DNA of 64,000 bases from the NCBI GenBank assembly GCA_030549495.1, contig JAUIRK010000752.1, forward strand, positions 19,132 through 83,131, given 5' to 3'. The notes under the pieces were generated by a model that did no database searches, was not told where the DNA came from, and saw only the letters and a list, made by a program, of their open reading frames with translations. Made by a program: the position numbers and the translations under genes. This document shows, piece after piece, positions 26,901 through 35,900 of the stretch (the first letter of the stretch is position 1; each line of letters opens with the position of its first letter). This DNA comes from Nectonema munidae. Lineage: Eukaryota; Nematomorpha; Nectonematoida; Nectonematidae.

Positions 26901-29900
26901 TATGTTACCTACCTCTTCATTCTAATCTTCAAAAGGTTACAGGCGAGGTTTTTAAAAGCAGATAGTTTCCATATCTTTTTCAATGAGTTTTATATAACTT
27001 AAAGGAGAGGATTTTTATTTTATTACCAAAAAAGATTAATTAATTGAGCCAGGGGTATTAAAGACAATGCCTGGAATTTATTTGTCAATCAATAGAAAAT
27101 GTCTTGCGAAGTTTAGTGATCTGATATAAAACTGCCGTTACCCATTTGATTTCAATGTAGTGAAAAGTAATGTAATGATAGTGAAAAGCTTTCACGCTCA
27201 ACTCAATGTAAATTTTTTATTTATTTTAAAATAACAGGAATTTGTGAATTTAAAATGGGAAATTTCATCTATAAAATGATTATATATTTTCTTCGAGAAA
27301 AAAATATATTTGGACATCCTTATTTTTCCCCATTATTTTTGCAAATTAAAACATAACTTGAAGCCTACTCTTGTAGGCATGTTACACTCTATAACGATGA
27401 GAGCACTTTTGGAGGCTAAAGGGTTTAGTCTGTAAAATTTATTTGATTGACAGATTACACTTGTAACAATTAATAAAATAGCTAATTGTCTAAGTTTATG
27501 TAATTTCTCTAGAGATTCTTTTTTATATTTTCTCTATATTTGCATTTAGAGTTGCGGTGACTCGTGCAAATAACGTTTTGCCGTTTGGACCGAGATTGCC
27601 AAGTTCTGGAGAATTTCAAAATCTTTCTCAATTTCGAAGTTTTATTCTTGCTAAAGGTAAGAAATATTAGATAACTCATTCATGAGACTCGTGCAGTGTT
27701 TATTTAATTTTTAATGTTAGATGATGAAATTTTGATACAAAATAGATTTTGTACAACGTTCATAAAACAAATATAGGAAAGTTAGGGAATTAGAAGTGGG
27801 ATTCATCGATGTGTGTAGAAGGTAGTGCAAATATGAAAAGAATTAAGTGTATATGGCTTTCTCATGTGGTGGATAAACTTAATAAAGTAGTCTAGAAAAA
27901 CTTATACACTCATCTTTACAACTTTGCCACATTATAAACAATAAATATATGTATAAGCTATGTTTGAATTATCGGATATATTGATTTCTGACACCCAATA
28001 TTCAAAAAGCTTATAAAAATGCTTATTTATGTCTGAAATTTGGGAGATATTAACCGGTTATCGACCACAGTCGACTTTACAAAAATAAAATCGTCTGCGT
28101 TTAGCAATGCTCTTTAACCCGTTTACGATCAGTATAATCAGACGATATCAAATGTAAAGCAGAAGATTTGTATTAAAAGGCATTGATAAACGCAGACAAT
28201 TTTATTTAAAAGGTGACACCTATAGGTGACGTTGGTTGTATTTGGGTTAATACAAATCTTCTGCTTTACATTTGATATCGTCTGATTATTCTAGTCCTCA
28301 GCGGGTTAAGCATGCATCTCCAACAGTAGATTATTAAAACTAATTATCTATTTACTATAGCTAAGCCTGAAACCGCTAATCATCTCCTTGTATTATTCTG
28401 TATTATTATTTAAATAAAATTATAACATAATTAGTTAAGAATCTTAAAAAATTTTTGTAAAAATATTAATAAAAAAATAGAAGACAAATATAAAATTTGT
28501 TCCAAAATTTAGCAAAGCTTATGATAAAAATTTTCATCAAATTTACATTATTGACGAAGGAGCATTCGAGAACAAGTATTCAAAAAACACTCATCATAAA
28601 AAATACCTTTTGAAAATTCATGACTTTCAAAGTGTAATCAATCCGGATTTTGATTTTTTTTATTATCTCGTTTAAAATTTTTGATCTCTTCTTTCATTCC
28701 AATATAATCTTATTTTCCATTTTAGTTTTATATTTTAAAATTAAATTCGTTGATCAAAACTAGACTAGTAAAATATGAATCAAATCACTAATTTAGCGGG
28801 TTATTTATAACTTATGAAACTACACTTTTTATTTCATTTATTTTTTAGAAAAGTTAACTTTTTTTATTTTTTGTATAAATTTTTTTCAAATCTATTTTTT
28901 CTCATTTTTTGATAAATTTTAATGTTCCTATAAAATTAAGTGTAACGACATTTTTTAAAACTAAAACTTTTTCAAAATATTAAAAAAAAGATTTGTTAAA
29001 TCATTTATAGACAAAATTTTTCTTTAATTAAAAACAAGTTTTGCATAATATAAGATGAAAAAATTAATAAAAAAGTTTACTTTCCTTTACTCATTATGTA
29101 ATTTTGAATTTTAGCGGTACACTATGACAATATATTTTGCATCATCATATACTTTGTCTTCCTTGTGATTGATATAAAGCCTGATTTTTAGCAAAATTAG
29201 GACTGCCAGATGTTCCGGGAGTGACGTAATTTTGTCGTCGCAACAACGGAATCCCGAAAGATTTATAAGAATCTCCATTTTTCATTCTCTAATCTTATAT
29301 GTCTAAAAAGGAACTTAAAAACTTTAGAGACAAACGTGATTGTTCCTTTTTTAAGTATAAAAGCGCATCTTTGACTTTCAAAGTATTTTTCATATTAATT
29401 ATTATTTTTGTAACAAATACAAAATTTTGTTCTTGACTTTTTTCAATACCATTTTGTCACGATTTGATAATAGGGTAAAAATCTTGCAACCTTGGGTAGA
29501 ATAGATGATAGAATATTTTTAATATGTGTCATAATTATTTTAGCCCTCAATGCAACAGAAGCGATTCATAATTCTGAATATTTTTTGAAGATCGTGATGC
29601 GAAGTCGCTTTTTCTTTTTAACAGATCTGGTGAATAAGTTTTCAACACCTTCTCCACTGGATTCTTCTTCTCATTTATTTTGTAAGTATCTTGCTAATCG
29701 ATATCTATAGATTTACCTTTTATTTTGATTCAGTTGAAAATTTTTGCATAAAGGTTAGATGATGATTACCAGTTAAGAATAAATTTTTGAATGCACGTAA
29801 CATAATTTTAGCTTTTTCAACCATTGGCTAATTTAGATATGATTACCTTTTGAGATGCTCATTCTTACTTTTTTCTCTAGCATTGTAACTCTAAGATTAT

Positions 29901-32900
29901 ACTCGTCTATATTCTCCGGGTTATGTTCGATAGGATCTCTTTGCATGTCGAATTAACAACTTACTTAAAGCCAGAGATGTTGAATGATATTGAAACTTAA
30001 AAATATATTCTAAATATTTTATTGCTATCAATTTCAAAAGACAATGTATTTTTTTCACATATAAAAAAATCAACATTCCTAAATTTTGAACTTATCATTT
30101 TTGCTAGCAAAAGCTAATATTAATGAGATTTAAATCATTACTTTTACCTAGGGGCCAGTGAAACGGGTATGGGAAGAAGAGTGCTTAAACGAGTTGTGGG
30201 CATTGATCCATATGTCATGAAAGAAATAAGATAGATAGATTAGAGTGGGCGTAAACAAACTTTTTCGTTATAGAACCGCGTCTAAAAATTTATATTTTTA
30301 AGAGGCTGGATGGTTGAGTAAAATAACAATATTTAAAATAATCAAGACATGTTTTAAAGGAATAAGCAATAAAGTTTTTGTTTATATTTAAAGTAATTTT
30401 ATTTATTGGCTGGTTTATGATCTTTGGGCATTGTTTCTTTAACAGTGGTTGTGATTTAATTTTGAGCCGATCATTAAACCTGTGGGTTAATTATTATTTG
30501 AATATTCTTTTTCAATTATATCTTTTCAATTCTGAATACAATATTTTTCGTGTTAATAAAAACATTACCTATCTCTCTGTTTTTTGTTCAAAAAGTTTAT
30601 ATGCAATATTAATACTTAATTTATATTTTAAGATAAAAGTATTGCTTTTTTCTCTTTGTATGAATAATTTGAAGTTCTGTATATTTCAAATTTTCAAACT
30701 AATATTCTCATACACATGTATAAATTGAAGTTATAAGCTCACAGATCAAAAAAACATTCTAAGTTTGTCATTATTCACTGATTTTTTAGTTTTGAGCCAT
30801 CCATTTCATAAAATTAATGATTGAATTGATAATATTAACACTCCGACAATCTCATGCTTAAAAAGATTAGTGCGCCTGGTTTATGATCACTAATGGACTG
30901 GTAGTATTAACACCTCAACAATCATGTGATTTCACTTTAGCTAAGTTTGGTTTTGGCGTTAAACGCAAAGAAAAGAAAAGCAGTATTAACGTTGTGTCTT
31001 CCCTGAATTTGCCTGGTGCGATCACGTGGAGTGTGATCGTGAATGATTTTTCTCAAAACAACAGCCCTTTGCCATGCATCCTATCAATTTCGAACGACGT
31101 CCTTTGTCTGCTCGAAATTTCTATCTCTGAAATTATTTTCTGCATTCCAACTTGCGCCATCATTGGATGGAGTACACTTGACAACTGGTATTCATTCTTT
31201 TGCTTTAAATTATCCTTCTCTTCTACTCTTTATTTTCCAAATAGCCTAAAAGTGTTCTACAACAACGGTTCGTTCATCCAACTCGACTCATCCCCCTATT
31301 TAAATGCAATCGTAGAAAGACTATCCATCGTTTCCAATGGCGTAAATGTAATACTTATTTCCATTATAGATTTTCTTCATTATGCTTATTGATTCGTAAC
31401 TGGCATTTCTTACTTTTTGATAATTCATTGCGTATACAGTATGCAAATAATAATTTAAAAAAATATTCAATTTTAGTAGAGCGTATGTATTTTAAACCTG
31501 GAATATTTTCTTTCTTTATTTTCCAAAGTATTCAAGCACTTTTGGCAATGCATAATTTTGTGTCTGTATTAACACAAAATAACAGCTATAAAACATGATG
31601 TTTTCAAACTATCAACTGTGAACCATGATAGTTCATTTCAATGTCATATAAAATGGACATTTTAAGATGTGAACATATGAACGCTTCGAATCTCATGCAA
31701 ATGTGTTGGAGAGTCGGCTGTAAGCTGTATAGTGTATATGTTAATATGCACCGGAACTTGAATAATGTTAAGTAGGTATCTTCAATACCATAGGCATTGG
31801 GACATGAATTTAAATCCAGAATCAAGCTTTCTTTGCTCATAGTTCGACACATACACTACAAATGTGTACCTTTGATGGAAAAACGCCACAGGACTTTGAA
31901 AATTACTTCAACAAGAAATAGATATAATTACTATTATTCTATTTATTTGGACTTTACAAAATCTCCTTAGATAAACAATAGTTAAGCTAGATTTCAAAGC
32001 AGATGCTCTTATCTTTAATGAGGGCGAAGTAAACTATGCCTAAGATTAAAAAAGTCGTTATTCAGGAAATTATTAAACAATGATTTTATTTAGTTTTAGT
32101 TTCTTAGAACTTTTTTTCAGGATGGAGTATGATCATGATGATTACTTTATCCTGAAAGCAAAACATTTTATACTAGAACTAGCATAGCCGAACAAAATAC
32201 CAATTCACATAATAAATACCTCATACATAGAAAGGGTATCTTCTTCATACAACGGTGTAAAGAAACATGAGTTTTTCTTTATATAGTATAATTCTATCAA
32301 TTAATTATATACACCTTATCCAGTATACTATGAAAATCAGACCACTATGGTTCAACTCCTATTGGAAAGAATTTTCCATACGATTACTATCATCCACACG
32401 TGTCTATGATTTACTGATTCGAATTTTTGAGTTTTACAGTCCCGCACAAAAAAAAATTTTAAATATCACTTTTATTCTAAGTTACTTTATATTTTTCACG
32501 TTTACTTGAATTAAACGAATATCCCACCATAAATAGGCTTCTTTATACACGATAAAGAGGATTAGTATGGGTGCTTTGGGATTTCAGTTTAACGCTGCTG
32601 GAGTTGTCACAGAAGTTGAAGAGGAAAGTTTTTCGTGGCATGCTTCTCTGAGAACGAACGATCGCATCATCGAAGTATTACCTTACTTTCAATTCCTTTT
32701 ATCCTGGGGCCCACATTCTTAAAGTTATTAGGAGGGAGGCGTGGACCAAAGTTTTTTTCAATTGTATGTACTTTAATTATTATTTTGAAGAATCAGTTGT
32801 GACAAGGGAAAGTGCACCCGATTTATATTTCAAGCCAATACGAGATTCCTGATATGGAGAGAATGGCCTTAGAGAAAAGGGTTTTTTTGAGAAGTCATAA

Positions 32901-35900
32901 ACATTCAAGAAAGTTTTTCTAGGGTCTGACTGTCGTAATCCATTAATGTTTAGGCTCATTTGCTCACAAAAGGCTGGCAATGAGACTGCTTTCAACTCAA
33001 TGCCCCAAGTGATACGTCTTAATTATTTAGATATCAAATAACTGCAACTTTCATTTGATACCCAAGCCAAAGTTTAAAAGTTGCAGAAATTGAGAATCAT
33101 ATTTTTTGATTACTCTCTTCAACTCTGGGCGGTTAGGGTGTGATTTTCTCCAGATAAGATCAACCTGACGGATGAGGACGCATTAAACTTTGAAATAATC
33201 GACTCCATTAATGCTACATTCGATAGGGTGTATAATTTGTTTGCTAGACGAGGATAGAACGGATGTAGATTGAGTAGGTGTCCTTCATGGCTTGATAAGA
33301 GTTATAACTGAACAAATTTAATAAATTATCGTTTTTGATTATACTGGCTAGATTTCTTTAATTCCCCCCGATGATTAATTCAATATCGTCCATGATATCG
33401 ATATTAATACAGTAGGGATCTTTAACTAATTTAATCTAATGTTTCTCAGGACAGATTTTGATGTCTAAGAATGCTAGAAGAGAAGTATATAATTCATGAT
33501 AATGTACTTCACAGCAATTTACTAATGAGATAAAGTTAGTTAGTGGATCCAGAATCCCAAGTTGCATTGGAAGCGTTAGAAAAGCCAGATACAATAGATT
33601 ATTAGAGGGAAGGGAATATGAGAGTTCTAAAAGGGATAGTACGGAAAAAAGTGTATGCTCGATTTGAGGCTTTATGTACATACTGCTGAGAGACAACCCA
33701 TTTGTTTGAATTGTTCCTATTCGACTTGATAGCGTGTCAAAGAGATGGTTTGACCTGGAAATCATCCTAGTTGATCTCTTTACTGTCTGGGAGACTTGGC
33801 ATCCTTGGTAAAGGAATTTCTTGGAGTACTCAAATAGAGGAATGGAGTAGCAAGTCTCCAAGGACTTTAACACTAACTCAATTTTCTCACATGTACAATG
33901 AAGATGATCAATAAACTTCTCAATTGCTAGCTTTCTTTGCAGCCAAGTTTTGTGCTCTAGATATGGTTGAGAGATCGGAAGAATTGCTATCTGATTATCT
34001 CCTTGGCCCAGGAGTTGAGCTTCCGGAGACAAATCAGATAAGCAGAGTTCGAGTACTGAAGAAGTAATAAGGTCCACGCTTTTTGTCGCATGCCTTCGCA
34101 CCAGAGAAAATGTAAAGTAGTCCCGGATTTGAAATAAAAGATTTTAGTCCAAATGGTAATCTGACTGAATACTCATGGATGAGTTTGTACTTATAGTAAG
34201 CAATCAATCTTACATGAAATAATATTAACGAAGTCATCAAAATTTCAAATTTTGTAAGTATGCCAATAAACCATGTTTTCCTTTACTTATTAATGGCACG
34301 GGAATAACGTCTCGTTTACTACACTTATTTCGATGTGTCTAACTTGTAAAAATCCCATAAGAATTAGGCCTTGTTTTTTAAAGTATACTTCTTGGAATCT
34401 TCAACAGGTGTCCCTTTTTGTAAGCATTCAAAAATTTATGAGTTGTTTTATTTACGTGTGTAAATCCTTCATTTTATAAAGTTGAGAGGAAATAGTGAAA
34501 ATAAAAGGACAAACCCAAAATTAAAAATAATTTAAAATACAAATAAAATTATGTGATTTTAAAATGTTTTTATTTCCTTTCTTTAATATTTTTCGAAATA
34601 TAGATAAAAAAGTGGAATTTTTAGTTCCTTTTATTAAATTTAATTTTCGTTGAACTACTCCAAACATAGAAGTTCCTGCTTTCTGTTTGGAAAGGGCTGA
34701 TCTACTGTGCTGAAACAACTGATTTTAATTTTGCCATTAATTGGAAAAGTGTAATTATTGCTGAGAACGATTATTTTGCTGAAAAAACTGTTTATAATCT
34801 CGTAGTCTCTTGAGTCAATGATGAGAATGTGTGCAAAATATATTGTCATCTTTTCATCGTCAGATGAAATGTTCGTCGATTCATCGCTAAGGTGATAAAG
34901 ATTACTTTGACGTGATTTGAGCTGCAAATTGCGAATAAATTTTCACTAAACTTCCATTTAGTGAAAAAAATCATGAGCTTTTAGTATTTTGAAACTGTTT
35001 CGTTTATTGGCTTAAGTGAAGCTACACGTAAAGTTTTTCATACGTTTTACTTACAATTTTCGGAAGTTTGAAATACCAGAAAAAGAAGTGTTTAAATTTT
35101 TTGTGAAACCTGTCTGATTTTTAACTAATTTCCATTTATTTCTTTTAAACTTGTCATCCAAATTTCAATAAATTAATAAAAGCTGGGATAGACAATTGTT
35201 ATAAAATGTATTTCGACTCCAATGTTATTATGTATGGCTGTAAAAACTACAGTGTAAAATAGCAATTTTTTGTATGCTTTAGAAAGAGATATAGTTGAGT
35301 ATTATTTTTAATTAAGGATAATTTTCAAGGAATTTTATTTGATTTTTTAGATATATATATCAGTTATCTCTTTGTGCATATCACTTAACTTTAGATGTAA
35401 TCCTTTATATTTGGATAGATTTGTCGCATTCCATTAGTCGCAATGCAGCATTTGGAAAGTCTTTCAGATATTTTTAAAAGTACGGCAATTATAACTCTTC
35501 TGCTTTTGCCCGCTCTCAACTCTACCCAATTTCGAAAGTAACATTATTCCCCTCTCGCGTATGCGCCCAATTTCTCAATTAATTTCCTCGTTTAGAGCAT
35601 GCAGCAAAGTTGACTGTATCCTTTTTCCACTTCACTCTTCCAAAGATTCTGCATCAATTTTCTTCAAAAGTCCTGCAAAAAAGTTTTCAGGCGTAATAAA
35701 ACAGGCTGCAGCAGATCCTAAAGGATCCACAAAAATTGTGTTGCGTTCATCTTCCAAGTAACGAAATTTATTTAAATTACTTTAATAAAATGGTGTATCT
35801 ACTGGTCAGCATTTAGTCTACCTTTTCTCATGTGTCATTAACTTTATTTATAATTTCTTTATAAAAATATTTCCATGACATCGAAAAAAAACATCAAATA

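Noticed and set aside
30378-30728. 116-codon hydrophobic open frame in SIPA1L intron 10
   Set aside because: Composition is Phe/Ile/Leu/Asn/Tyr only, as expected from AT-rich random sequence, with no family block or splice sites.
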